This document shows, in pieces, positions 54,956 through 64,000 of a DNA stretch of 64,000 bases. Source of the DNA: Treponema sp. (GTDB taxonomy: Bacteria; Spirochaetota; Spirochaetia; Treponematales; Treponemataceae); contig CP091737.1 in assembly GCA_022010055.1 (NCBI GenBank), positions 434,001 to 498,000 of the forward strand, read 5' to 3'. Positions within the stretch are counted from its first letter, which is position 1; the number at the start of each line of letters is the position of its first letter. The notes beneath the pieces were generated by a model, which was not told where the DNA came from, searched no databases, and was given only the letters and a program-made list of their open reading frames with translations. Position numbers and translations under genes: made by a program.

Positions 54956-56822
54956 ATGATAAAAAAATCGGTCAGAAATCTTTTTTGCATTGCGCTCGCC
55001 GTGCTGATTCTGCCGGTTTTTTTTTCATGCTCAAATCATGCGGAAGAAAAATCTGTCGCTTCCGCGCTTGAACAGGTTGACATACTTATAAATCAGGAAC
55101 AATTCAATGATGCCGCGCGCGAGCTTAATAAGATTGAAAAAAAAATCATACAGTTCGTGGATTGAGATTGGTATCTTCAAACGCTACGAGAAACTTGATT
55201 CGCTTGATAGGGCGGAAAAAGTTCTTGTCCGTGCGATTAAAAAAAATCCCGGGAACATGGAGCTGAACGCGGTTTATGCGCATTTTCTTTTGAAGAACGG
55301 ACGGATTGAAGAATCTCTTGCGGCAGGCAAGACGCTTCAGGGAACGCGTTACGGCTCGATTTATTCGGAAGCGGTTTTTAAGAATGTCCTTGAAAAATCA
55401 AAAAAATCAGAAATTTCATCAGTTTTTTTATCTGCGGAATATTTTTCCGTTTATTTTGATGCGTACACCGGCTCTGGCAATTCCGCATGGCTAAGAAACT
55501 GCGCTCTTTTACGGCTTGCGTCCGGTTCTTATGAAAAAGCGGCGGAAGTTCATCCCGGACTTCATAAAATTCTTGAGGCGAACGATGCTTTTTTCTGGTC
55601 GCTTGTGATGTATGATGCCGGACGCTTTGGCGATTCTGTAAATTACGGAAACATCGCTCTTTCTCTGGCGGATTCAAGGTCTGGAAAGGAAAAAAAATCG
55701 GTCGCAGTTTCCCAGATAAGCGCGGTTTTGCAGGATTCCTATACCTGTCTGGGAGATTCTGGCAGCGCAGAAAATATAAGAAGGGAATATCTTGATTCTA
55801 TAGAAGATAAAAACGGCGGCTTTGCTGTTTCTGATGCGGAAAAGGATGAAAATAATTTTTTAGCCCCGATTTTTGTGAACAGCGCAAAATGGGCGTTTGA
55901 TTCTGGTGACGAAATGCGCGCCGCCTCTCTTTTGACTTTCTGCGTAGAAAACTGGCCGGATTATGTTCCGGGTCTTACTTCTTATGCGGACTTTGCCTAT
56001 GCTTCAAATTTGCCGGCCAATGAAAATTTTATGCAGCTCCAGCTGCGGGATGAAGGCCTGGCTTCTCTTGAAATGGAACGTTATGACAGCCGTCCTAAAA
56101 TTCCTTTAAGCGACGCGGCGGAAAGAATTGAAAAAAGTCTTGCCAGAAAAAAGTCCCCTCTGCTTTTTGTTGCGCGCCTTGATTTAAAATATAAAGCCGA
56201 CAAAAATTTTACTGAAACTGAAAAAACTGCTGATATCTGGAGAATTCTTGAGGAAAACGTGGTTTCTCCGTCGGTTTATCCGGAGATTTTGTTTGAATAT
56301 GCGTTGAATTTTCTTCTGGAAACAAAGCAGACGGAAGATGCGTGGAAACTTTTCTACAAATATATATCCTCAAAATATAAAATTTCTTTCGACAATGACT
56401 TCTGGGTGAATGTTGTAAAAAAAATCAATGTCTTTTCATATTCCGAGGCGGAGTATGCGTTCTATTTTGCCGCATTGGACGGAAGAACTGAGGATTCCCT
56501 GCGGCTCGGTGAATATTGCGTGTTTGAGGATTCTGAAAGGACTCTTGTGAATGTCTCTGCCGGCGATTCAGCGGCAATGAATCTTGCGATGATTTATAAT
56601 TCTGTAGGGCGAAAAACAGATGCCCTGGAACTGTATAGAAAAGTAAATGGACGCAGCACGGTTAAAAATATAAAAGCGTTGGCGATGTACAGAATGGCGC
56701 TGATTTACTTTGATTCAGGCGATTTAAAAAATGCCAGAATCTGCGCGGAGTACAGTTCTGAGCTGAATCCGGGAAATGCTGAAGCCAAGCTGCTTTTGAC
56801 TAAAATAAAGGCAAGTCTATAA
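54956..56822 (+). CDS. TPR-repeat lipoprotein (frame break near 55140)
   Basis: The signal MIKKSVRNLFCIALAVLILP ends FFSCSN (lipobox). TPR-like helices start ASALEQVDILINQEQFNDAAREL, slip in an A-run near 55140, and continue SYSSWIEIGIFKRYEKL through repeated units (DRAEKVLVRAIKKNPGNMEL near residue 80; KTDALELYRKVNGRS, GDLKNARICAEYSSELNPGN at the end). About 622 residues. A periplasmic scaffolding role is inferred. The start codon overlaps the nusB stop region (TAAATG), so they are coupled. Confidence 0.8.
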
Positions 56823-56824
56823 AA

Positions 56825-56855
56825 AAACCTGTGGATTCTCTTGAACCACAGGTCT
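56825..56855 (-). terminator. Convergent terminator for groS and the TPR gene
   Basis: ACCTGTGG pairs with CCACAGGT; on the minus strand seven T residues follow, ending the groS transcript. Confidence 0.75.
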
Positions 56856-56863
56856 TATGAATG

Positions 56864-57136
56864 TTATTCAATAACGGCAATTACATCGCTCATCCGAAGA
56901 ATAAGATAATCTTCGCCGTCAAGTTTTACCTGCGTGCCGGCGTATTTGTCGTACATAATTCTGTCGCCGATTTTTACCGTGATTTTTTCTTCTTCTGTTC
57001 CAGGTCCGACTTCAACAACTGTGGCTGTCTGGGTTTTTTCCTGTGCTCCTTCCGGGATGTAAAGTCCGCTTGCAGTTTTTGTTTCTGCCGCATCATTTTT
57101 TACAAGAATTCTGTCTGATAAAGGTTTGATTTTCAT
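56864..57136 (-). CDS. groS: Co-chaperonin GroES
   Basis: About 90 residues. IKPLSDRILVKNDAAETKTASGLYIP holds the mobile loop, and VVEVGPGTEE, IGDRIMYDKYAGTQVK and EDYLILRMSDVIAVIE complete the fold. ATG 57136 has CAGGAG upstream. An earlier ATG in frame lacks a site. Caps the GroEL ring. It is unlinked to groL, which is on the plus strand at 47.8 kb. Confidence 0.95.
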   Translation of the reverse strand: MKIKPLSDRILVKNDAAETKTASGLYIPEGAQEKTQTATVVEVGPGTEEEKITVKIGDRIMYDKYAGTQVKLDGEDYLILRMSDVIAVIE

Positions 57137-57181
57137 TCTATTTTGCTCCTGTTTGGATTTTTTTTCCATTTGTTACTATTA

Positions 57182-57211
57182 AATATAAGAAAATCATAAT
57201 CGAATCGTCAA
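57182..57211 (-). promoter_or_regulatory. Sigma-70 promoter of groS
   Basis: Minus strand TTGACG (57206-57211), 18 bp, TATATT (57182-57187), about 45 bp before the ATG. No CIRCE operator is seen. Two copies of GTAAATTTT followed by CCC-type sequence lie 40 bp apart upstream (57243-57251 and 57283-57291). The remaining stretch to 57538 has nothing else I can name. Confidence 0.65.
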
Positions 57212-57538
57212 TAAAAAAATAAAAAAAATGTTTTGAGCGGGTAAAATTTACTCAATTTTGGATGTAATTTTTGTAGGTGGGGAAAATTTACACACTTTTA
57301 AAATGATAAATTCCAGCTTAGCCCGGATATCGACTTTTTTATTGAAGGCGCAAATCAAATGAGTGTAAAGAATCAAAAATCAGCCGCTGGGATATTATGA
57401 GCGATAGCGTGTTCTGGTGCTTTTGGCGTGCGGTGTCTTTGCTATCAGCCGGATTGACGGGTCTTTTCTGATACTTTTTCAATTTTTATGCTGAATTTAT
57501 AAGGCTCTGTGTTTAAAATATTTATAAAATTTTAAAAC

Positions 57539-57556
57539 TTGGCACGGTTCTTGCAT
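57539..57556 (+). promoter_or_regulatory. Sigma-54-type promoter of the sigma factor gene
   Basis: TTGGCACGGTTCTTGCAT matches the -24/-12 consensus TTGGCACR-N4-TTGCW, with GG and GC twelve bases apart as required. The predicted start is near 57566, 28 bases before ATG 57594 with a TTGGAGG site between. No convincing sigma-70 promoter is seen here. Confidence 0.75.
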
Positions 57557-57593
57557 AATATATAGTGTAGATAATTTTTTGGAGGCAAAAAGT

Positions 57594-58427
57594 ATGACAG
57601 ACAGCACAATTTCTATTTACCTTAAAGAAATCAATAAGATTCCTCTTCTTTCTTATGAAGAAGAAACTGAACTTGCAAAAAAAGCCGCCGCAGGCGATCA
57701 AGTTGCAAAGAATAAGATAGTAAATGCAAACCTTCGTTTTGTCGTGAATGTCGCCAAAAAATATCAGAAAAAAGGTCTTGAGCTTGAAGATTTGATAAGC
57801 GAGGGAAATATAGGTCTTTTGAGCGCCATAGAAAAATTTGATGTTTCAAAGGGCTATCATTTTATTTCCTACGCAGTATGGTGGATTCGCCAGTCAATCC
57901 TTAAGGCAATCTGCGAAAAAAGCCGGGCAATCCGTTTGCCGCAGAACAGGGCTAACGAGCTTGTTCAGATTGAGCACGCAAAGAAAACAATCGGAGACAA
58001 TGTTTCTGAAGAGCAGGAGCTCTCTGAGATTGCCGCGATGCTTAATATGGATGTTGCCCATGTCCGTGAGCTGGTGGAAATAAGCCGGGAAATGGCTTCT
58101 CTTGATTCTGAGATTGCCGGAAAAGACAGTTCAACTACAACATTGGGTTCTATGATAGAAGACAAAATGCACGGCCAGCCGGAAGATATGGTTATCAGAA
58201 AGGAATTGCAGAAAGATATCAACAGTGTTCTTTCTACATTAAAACCGGCGGAGGCGGAAGTTCTAAAGATGCGTTATGGAATTGGCGTTGAAAAACCTAT
58301 GTCGCTGAAAGAAGTAGGAGACAAATTCAACCTTACGAAAGAAAGAATTCGTCAGATTGAAAAGCATGCTCTTGTAAGGATGCAGCATCCTACGCGGGCC
58401 CGCCGGCTTGAAAGTTATGTAGCATAG
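57594..58427 (+). CDS. RNA polymerase sigma-70 family factor (group 2, RpoS-like)
   Basis: 277 residues. Region 1.2 SISIYLKEINKIPLLSYEEE, region 2 NLRFVVNVAKKYQKKGLELEDLISEGNIGLLSAIEKFD and YAVWWIRQSI, region 3 around LPQNRANELVQIE, region 4 LKMRYGIGVEKPMSLKEVG and TKERIRQIEKHALVRMQ. It lacks region 1.1 and the large non-conserved insert of RpoD, so it is an alternative sigma. ATG 57594 is preferred for its GGAGG site. A sigma-54-type promoter lies directly upstream, which would make it the second step of a sigma cascade. Confidence 0.9.
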   Translation: MTDSTISIYLKEINKIPLLSYEEETELAKKAAAGDQVAKNKIVNANLRFVVNVAKKYQKKGLELEDLISEGNIGLLSAIEKFDVSKGYHFISYAVWWIRQSILKAICEKSRAIRLPQNRANELVQIEHAKKTIGDNVSEEQELSEIAAMLNMDVAHVRELVEISREMASLDSEIAGKDSSTTTLGSMIEDKMHGQPEDMVIRKELQKDINSVLSTLKPAEAEVLKMRYGIGVEKPMSLKEVGDKFNLTKERIRQIEKHALVRMQHPTRARRLESYVA

Positions 58428-58429
58428 TT

Positions 58430-60618
58430 TTAGTTCAGCAGATTCTTTGTGTATTCAAAGGCATCTGCCCGGGCTTTTACAAGAATGTCGTGGTCGCGGA
58501 CAATATCTGCGATTCCAAGGGAAAGGTTTCCCGCCTGAGCGGTTCCGGTTATTTCGCCGGGACCTCTTAGCTTTAAATCCTGATTTGCAATTATAAAGCC
58601 GTCTGTGTTCTGGCGGAGCACTTTCATCCGTTCAATTCCGGTTTTAGAGATTTTATTGCTGTAAATTAAAAAGCAGTACGATTGGTCTGTTCCGCGGCCT
58701 GTGCGCCCTCTAAGCTGATGGAGCTGGGCAAGCCCGAAACGGTCCGCCTGTTCAATAACAATGCTTGTTGCGTTTGGAACATCAACTCCGACTTCAATTA
58801 CTGTTGTCGCCGCCAGAACCTGAATCTTTCCGCCCTGAAAATCCTTTAAAATCCGGATTTGCTCTTCTTCTTCGATTTTTGAATGAATCAGCGCGCATTT
58901 GTATTCAGGATATATGCGGTCGGCCAGATTCCTAAAGTTTTCTTCTGCGGATTTTATATCTTGAATTTCACTGTTTTCGTTTTCCGCATTTATCGCCGGA
59001 TAGACAAAATATGCCTGATGACCTGCTTTCAGCTGGTTTCTTACCGCTTCATAGGCATTTCTTCGTTTCCTTCCTTTACAAGGTATGTTTGTATCGGTTT
59101 CCGGCCTTCCGGCATTGTTCTTATTACGCTTACATCCAGGTCGCCAAAAACAGTAAGGGCAAGAGTCTGCGGAATCGGGGTTGCGCTCATCATCAGAAGG
59201 TGAGGCTCAAAAGATACCTGCGGCTCTGTTTCCGTGCGCCTGCCTTTTTCAATTATTGACTGGCGCTGAATTACTCCGAATCTGTGCTGTTCGTCTATAA
59301 CGGCAAGCTGCAGGTCATTGTAAACTACCTGCCTGCTGAAAAGGGCGTGCGTTCCAATCACAATATTTATTTCGCCTGATTTTAGTGCGTTCAGAAGCCG
59401 TGCGCGGCCTGAACTTTTTACATTTCCGGTAAGAAAAGCGACATTTATTCCAAGAGGTTCAAGAAGCTTTGCCGCTGATTCGGCATGCTGACGCGCAAGA
59501 ATTTCTGTAGGCGCCATAAATGCGCATTGACCTTTCCAGTTGATTATTCTAAGGCATGCAAAAAATGCTACGAGGGTTTTTCCCGAGCCTACATCGCCCT
59601 GAAGAAGCCTCTGCATAGTAAAAGGAATTTTTATGCCGGAAGTTTTTCCGTTAAGAAGCAATGCCCGTTCCTTAAAGCCCCTGTCGATGTCTCTGTTCAT
59701 CTGGTTAATTACAAAAATCTGGTCAGGTGTCAGGTTGAACGGCAGGCGGTTGTAAAGTTCCTTCTGAAGCGGTGAAAGGCTGCCCTCAAAATCTGCTTTT
59801 TCCTGTTCGGAAAGTTTCTTTTCTGGCTGATTCCATTGTTCGCTTCCGGATTTTTGCGCTTCATCCAGATTTGCCTCCGGGAAAGAACCTTTGTGCTTGA
59901 ATGCCCGGTCAGCAATCGCTTTTTGAAAGAAAAAAAGCTCCTCATAAATCAGAGTTTTTCGGGCATCCTGTATTTCATGCGGAGTCTGGCTTAAATGGAT
60001 TTGCCTTATCGCATCTTTTTTTTCAAGAAGATTCTGCTTTTGAATGTATTTTTCAGGAACTTCGCTGTCTATTCCTATGCCGTACTGCTTTATTGCCGCC
60101 TGAACCGCCTTTCTTACGGTTTTTTGCGAAAGTCCTTCAGTCAGCGGATAGACCGGAAGAATTCCTGAGTCCGGCAAAGGCTGGTTTCTAAAGTCTTCAA
60201 GGTTTCCTTCATCCGAAAGTTTTGTTACGTCAAAATCTGTGCTCTGAATCTGTCCGTATTTTGCTGTAAAACTTCCTGTGACAGAGATTATGCTTCCGAC
60301 AGGAAGTGAATGTTGAAGAAATGTCCGGTTGAATGCTATGAGTCCTGCGGATGCCGTTCCGTCTGAGATTATTATTTTTAGTGTCTTCATGCGGCCGTAC
60401 CCGAAGAATTCGTGGGCGATGACCTGCGCAGGCGTATGGACTTTTGCAGATTCAAACTGCGAGATGGAAACTAAATGACGGCGGTCCTCATAGGCGCGCG
60501 GATAAAATTTCAAAAGGTCGCCTATGGTAAAAATGTTTAGCTTTGCAAAAAGTTTTTCAGCGGCAGGACCGATTCCCGAAAGCGATGCCACGGGAGTTTT
60601 TATTTCGTCAAGTTTCAT
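58430..60618 (-). CDS. recG: ATP-dependent DNA helicase RecG (frame break near 59055)
   Basis: About 729 residues. The N-terminal wedge/OB domain has SLSGIGPAAEKLFAKL and FYPRAYEDRR. Helicase motifs are LLQGDVGSGKTLVAF, MAPTEILARQHA, VIDEQHRFGV, MMSATPIPQTL, VGVDVPNA and QLRGRTGRG. The frame slips near 59055 (after VKEGNEEMP), and the remainder runs to 58430. The OB domain is about 40 residues longer than usual around QKSGSEQWNQPEKK. Remodels stalled forks and Holliday junctions. Its stop is two bases from the convergent sigma gene's stop. Confidence 0.92.
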
Positions 60619-60629
60619 TTAATCAACGT

Positions 60630-61223
60630 TTAAAAAGGAATGTAATGTATAAAAACCATAAGCCATCTATATAGAAAAGACGATAGGATAAGAATCGCCA
60701 GCATTGCGATTGAATCTATTAAAAGCGCCGTTTTGTATGAAATGCTTCTTCCGCCGGTAAAAAAATTGCATATTTTAAATACCATATTGCGGATTGCGTC
60801 GTCAAAACGCTGCCACGGAGAGTCGTACTGGTTGCTGGTCCTGCTGAATATTGAAACCAGATAGCGGACAATGAATATAATCATTATTACGGTGGCGATT
60901 GAAGAGGCGATAGACCATACGATGCTCAGAAGGTTTGCAAGAATCATGCTTAGGGAAATGTAGCCCGAAGCGCTGATGTTTCCTAAGATTGATGATATGA
61001 CGTATAGAATGCCGATTGCAATCATTGCGGTAAAATCGAACATTCCGATTCTTAGAGGCAGTCTTGAAAAAAGATTCAGGTAAGGGTCGCATATTGAAGA
61101 AAGGAATTTTCCGATTGCGCTGTAATTTAGGGAGGGAATCCATGTCAAGATAATTCTGAAAAAACAAAGGGTTGAGTACAGAGAAACAGCTCCGGCTGCG
61201 GTGTTGATAAGTATTTTTAACAT
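60630..61223 (-). CDS. YggT-family membrane protein (two-domain)
   Basis: 197 residues with four to six membrane helices. FFRIILTWIPSL and SICDPYLNLFSRLPLRIG are the YggT signature; a second, weaker repeat occupies residues 85-197. Role unclear in general; the family is associated with cell shape or osmotic stress. It lies between dnaE and recG, all on the minus strand with 11-22 bp gaps, so probably one operon. Confidence 0.85.
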   Translation of the reverse strand: MLKILINTAAGAVSLYSTLCFFRIILTWIPSLNYSAIGKFLSSICDPYLNLFSRLPLRIGMFDFTAMIAIGILYVISSILGNISASGYISLSMILANLLSIVWSIASSIATVIMIIFIVRYLVSIFSRTSNQYDSPWQRFDDAIRNMVFKICNFFTGGRSISYKTALLIDSIAMLAILILSSFLYRWLMVFIHYIPF

Positions 61224-61245
61224 AAATTATGCCTCCTGATATTAA

Positions 61246-64000
61246 CTATTCGGACCAGACTTCCTTTACAAAGTCCAAATCTTTTATTTTGGTAAGAACT
61301 TCAGGGCTTGCGGAACAGGTCAGAGAACTGTTCGCCTTTACAATATATTTGCCATTTAAAGTATCTATATGAAAATATACTGAACAATTGCCGGAAGAGC
61401 CAAATAAAAAATCTTTCATTTTTGCAATATCGCGTTCTGAATTAAAATTGTTTTCCATGGAAATATGCACTTCCTGGATTGAATGTTGTTTCAGACTGTT
61501 TATGTCTTCAAGGCTTTCTACAATGAAGCTCGGAGTTTCGCGCGTGCCATCTACTCTTCCTTTGAAAGCGTAGATGTTTCCATCCTGAATCTGGGATTTT
61601 AGTGTTTCCCAAATTTTCGGAAAAAAAGTCATGTCGATTTCGCCGTCGTAATCCTGAAGCTTTGCGAATGCCATATTCGTAGCCTTTTTTGTTACAATCG
61701 GATGAAGGTTGCTCAGAAAACCAAGAATCGTGTAGGTTTTTCCTGCGTTACGGCTTTGCCATGAGTCTTTTCCGCTAAGGCTTTCTTTAAGAGCCTTGTC
61801 TTCTTCGGCGGCGCGGTTTATATTCTTTGAAGTAAGGGTAACGCAGGTTTTGATTACCTTTTCAAAATCGCCCAGCGGATGACCGGAAACATAAGTTCCG
61901 ATGATTTCTCTTTCAATGTTAAGCTTTTCAAAAGTCGGAAGGTCAGGAACTTCTTCAAACTGAAAATCTGCATAGACTTTCTCATCTGTGTCTCCGAACA
62001 GATCGCCCTGGCCGTTGTCAGTTCCGTTCATTTGTCCTGAACATAGGTTATCGCTCTTTCCATGTTTGCCATGAGCGTAGGGCGGTTTTGTCCGAGCTTG
62101 TCAAATGCGCCGGTTTTTATGCAGACTTCAACCGCTTTTGAGTTTATAAGCGTCTTTTTCTGTTCGCGGCCGGTTTCTTCGTCCTTTGTTATGGACTGAA
62201 GAGGAAGACATCGTTCAAGAAAGTCAATGAATGAGCTGTAAGGCCCGTTTTCTTCCCGTTCCTTTACAATTGCGTCGGCGGCTTCCTTTCCCATTCCTTT
62301 CATTCCGCGCAGCGCGAAGATTATGTGGTCGCCTACTGCATCAAATTCTGAGTAGGACGCGTTTATGTCAGGCGGATCGATTTTCAGCCCCATACGCTTC
62401 GCTTCCTCAATGTAGACAGAAACTCCGTCTGTTGTGGAAATCTCGTTTGTAAGGTTTGCTGCCATAAAGGCTGCCGGATAATGACATTTAAGTAGCCGGT
62501 GCGATAGGCAAGGACCGTGTATGCCGCCGCATGGGATTTGTTAAATCCGTATCCCGCAAAAGGAATCATGATTTCAAAAATCTCGGAGGCATGTTTTTCC
62601 GTGAATCCTTGTTTTATTGCGCCTTCAATGAATTCCTTTTTCTTTCCCATAAGGACTTCAGGCTTCTTTTTTCCCATGGCGCGCCGGAGCATATCTGCGC
62701 CTCCGAGCGAAAATCCTGCGATTTTCTGGGAAACCTGCATAACCTGCTCCTGATAGACCATAACTCCATAAGTTTCTTTTAGAAGGCCTTCAAGGCATGG
62801 ATCCGGATAGTGTATTGTTTCCGGCTTCCATTTTCCATCGATGTACTGAGGAATATAATCCATTGGCCCAGGGCGGTAAAGCGCGTTTAAGGCTACAAGC
62901 TCTTCTATGCAGCGCGGCGCAACCTGGCGCAGAATTTCTGCATTCCCGGCGATTCAAACTGAAAAACCGCGACGGAATCACCTTTGTCAAAAAGGTCGAA
63001 AGTCTCGCTGTCGGTTTCGCTCACATTTGCGGTAAGGAACGCAGGCTCTTCCGGTTTTTTGTGCCGGTTTATAATATCTTCTGCATACCTGATAAGAGAA
63101 AGCGTCTTTAATCCAAGGTAGTCAAATTTTACAAGTCCGCACGGCTCGATAATATCCATTGTGTACTGAACGCCGACTTCTCCTGTCTTTGCATCCTTGA
63201 ATACAGGCGCCCAGTCCGGAAGGGCTGTAAGTCCGATTACCATTCCGGACGCATGAAGACCTGTGTTCCGGTTCATGCCTTCCAGTTTCTTGCAGAGCGC
63301 AATCCAGCGTTCAAAGACGTTTCTGTCAAGCCCGATTGTCGCCTCTGGATTTTCGCGCACGGCGATAAGCTTTCCGCCGTCAGGAAATTTTTCAGTCGGC
63401 GGTTCAAAGGCATTCTTAAGCTTCGCTTTTGGAGAGTCAGGAATGCAGGCCTTTACTTTTGCCACGATGGAAAGCGGAATGTTCAGGATTCGTCCTACAT
63501 CAGCAAGACAGTTTTTTGGCTTTAATGTACCGAACGTAACAATGTGGCCGACTTGCGGGTCTCCGTAAAGGTCTCTTGTATGCTGGATTATGTCCTGCCT
63601 GTAGTCGAAATCCATGTCTACGTCAAATCAGGCATGGAAACGCGTTCAGGATTCAAAAATCGTTCAAAAATCAAGTTAAAGCGGAACGGGTCAATGTCCG
63701 TTATCCCCATTGAATAGGCGACCAGCGAGCCTGCTCCGGAACCGCGTCCAGGACCTATCGGAATATACGGTTTAGGTCTGTTGTTTACATTGTCCCAGGT
63801 GGACTTTGCCCAGTTGATGAATTCCCATACAATCAGAAAGTAGCCCGAAAATCCCATCTTAAAGATAATTCCGAGCTCGTATTCGGCGCGGTCCCGTATT
63901 TTTGGAGTGATTTCCGGGTAACGCTCGCGCAGACCTTTTTCAACAATGGAGCGGACAAAGTCGTCCTGATTTTTTGTGTAGTCTTCGTGCGTCTGAAATT
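61246..64000 (-). CDS. dnaE: DNA polymerase III alpha subunit, C-terminal part (four frame breaks; start outside window)
   Basis: Replicative polymerase. GPGRGSGAGSLVAYSMGITDIDP and FERFLNPERVSMPD are the polymerase core; FDVDMDFDYR carries the catalytic Asp pair region once the slip near 63625 is repaired. More slips occur near 62935, 62465 and 62030; joined, the frames give RPGPMDYIPQYIDGK, VYQEQVMQVSQKIAGFSLGGADMLRRAMGKK, FNKSHAAAYTVLAYRTGYLK, the OB domain (KTYTILGFLSNLHP) and the C-terminal domain. The gene runs off the right edge, with coding evidence up to 64000. Four slips in an essential gene are the clearest sign of base-call errors. Confidence 0.93.

Overview
The window reads as a chromosomal segment of a host-associated Treponema (Spirochaetota). 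The evidence is the gene content and order: a motility-associated DUF115 protein beside a PASTA-type penicillin-binding protein and signal peptidase I, a split groES/groEL pair, a short alanyl-tRNA synthetase followed by a SurA-like isomerase, nusB, a TPR lipoprotein, groES, a sigma-70 family factor, recG and dnaE. The genus call is inference; the species is not recognisable to me. Core genes have mid-range base composition with many GCG/GCC codons. Two blocks are clearly more AT-rich and accessory (about 15.4-31.7 kb and 40.5-42.4 kb).

Layout. 1-7.0 kb: end of formate-tetrahydrofolate ligase, tRNA-Arg, a metallo-hydrolase, a neopullulanase-like GH13 enzyme, an RluA pseudouridine synthase, a tRNA-Gln/tRNA-Glu unit and a Trp-repressor-like regulator. 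7.1-15.4 kb: a large ankyrin-repeat lipoprotein, a membrane-bound LuxR-type regulator preceded by four phased boxes, glycyl-tRNA synthetase, an aldo/keto-reductase-fold protein and a degenerate HD-GYP protein. 15.35-18.2 kb: a second cluster of the same boxes, then a double-glycine-leader protein with a papain-like fold and an EF-hand, followed by four small exported proteins, two of them paralogous. This is the best candidate for an undescribed secreted system. 18.3-31.3 kb, minus strand: a defence island built around a type I restriction-modification system (hsdR, hsdM, hsdS), interleaved with a GxxExxY nuclease carried by an inverted-repeat element, Fic, an uncharacterised partner of hsdS, a large SF1 helicase, DUF5677, a macro domain protein and remnants of YhcG, DUF3791 and DUF3990 genes. 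31.7-40.5 kb: PAP2 phosphatase, DUF115, PBP, LepB, LysM/M23 hydrolase and a propeller/deacetylase-like protein. 40.5-42.6 kb: a truncated glycosyltransferase, a two-lobed retropepsin-like protease and debris. 42.7-64 kb: D,D-carboxypeptidase, aroC, dapA, asd, groL, a large exported protein, alaS, PPIase, nusB, TPR lipoprotein, groS, a sigma factor with a sigma-54-type promoter, recG, yggT and dnaE (cut by the window end).

A caution applies throughout. At least 30 single-base frame breaks, mostly at homopolymers, fall in genes that cannot all be dead (groL, alaS, dnaE, nusB, recG, ftsI-like). Most are probably sequencing or assembly errors, so I annotate such genes as single loci and mark the break. 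Only losses that also remove conserved domains are called pseudogenes.

Two window-wide regulatory patterns stand out. Six genes have a -10 element 6-8 bp before the start codon and no ribosome binding site, which predicts leaderless mRNAs. Two loci 4.5 kb apart share 14-bp boxes repeated every 20-21 bp, which suggests that one regulator, most simply the adjacent LuxR-type protein, controls both.
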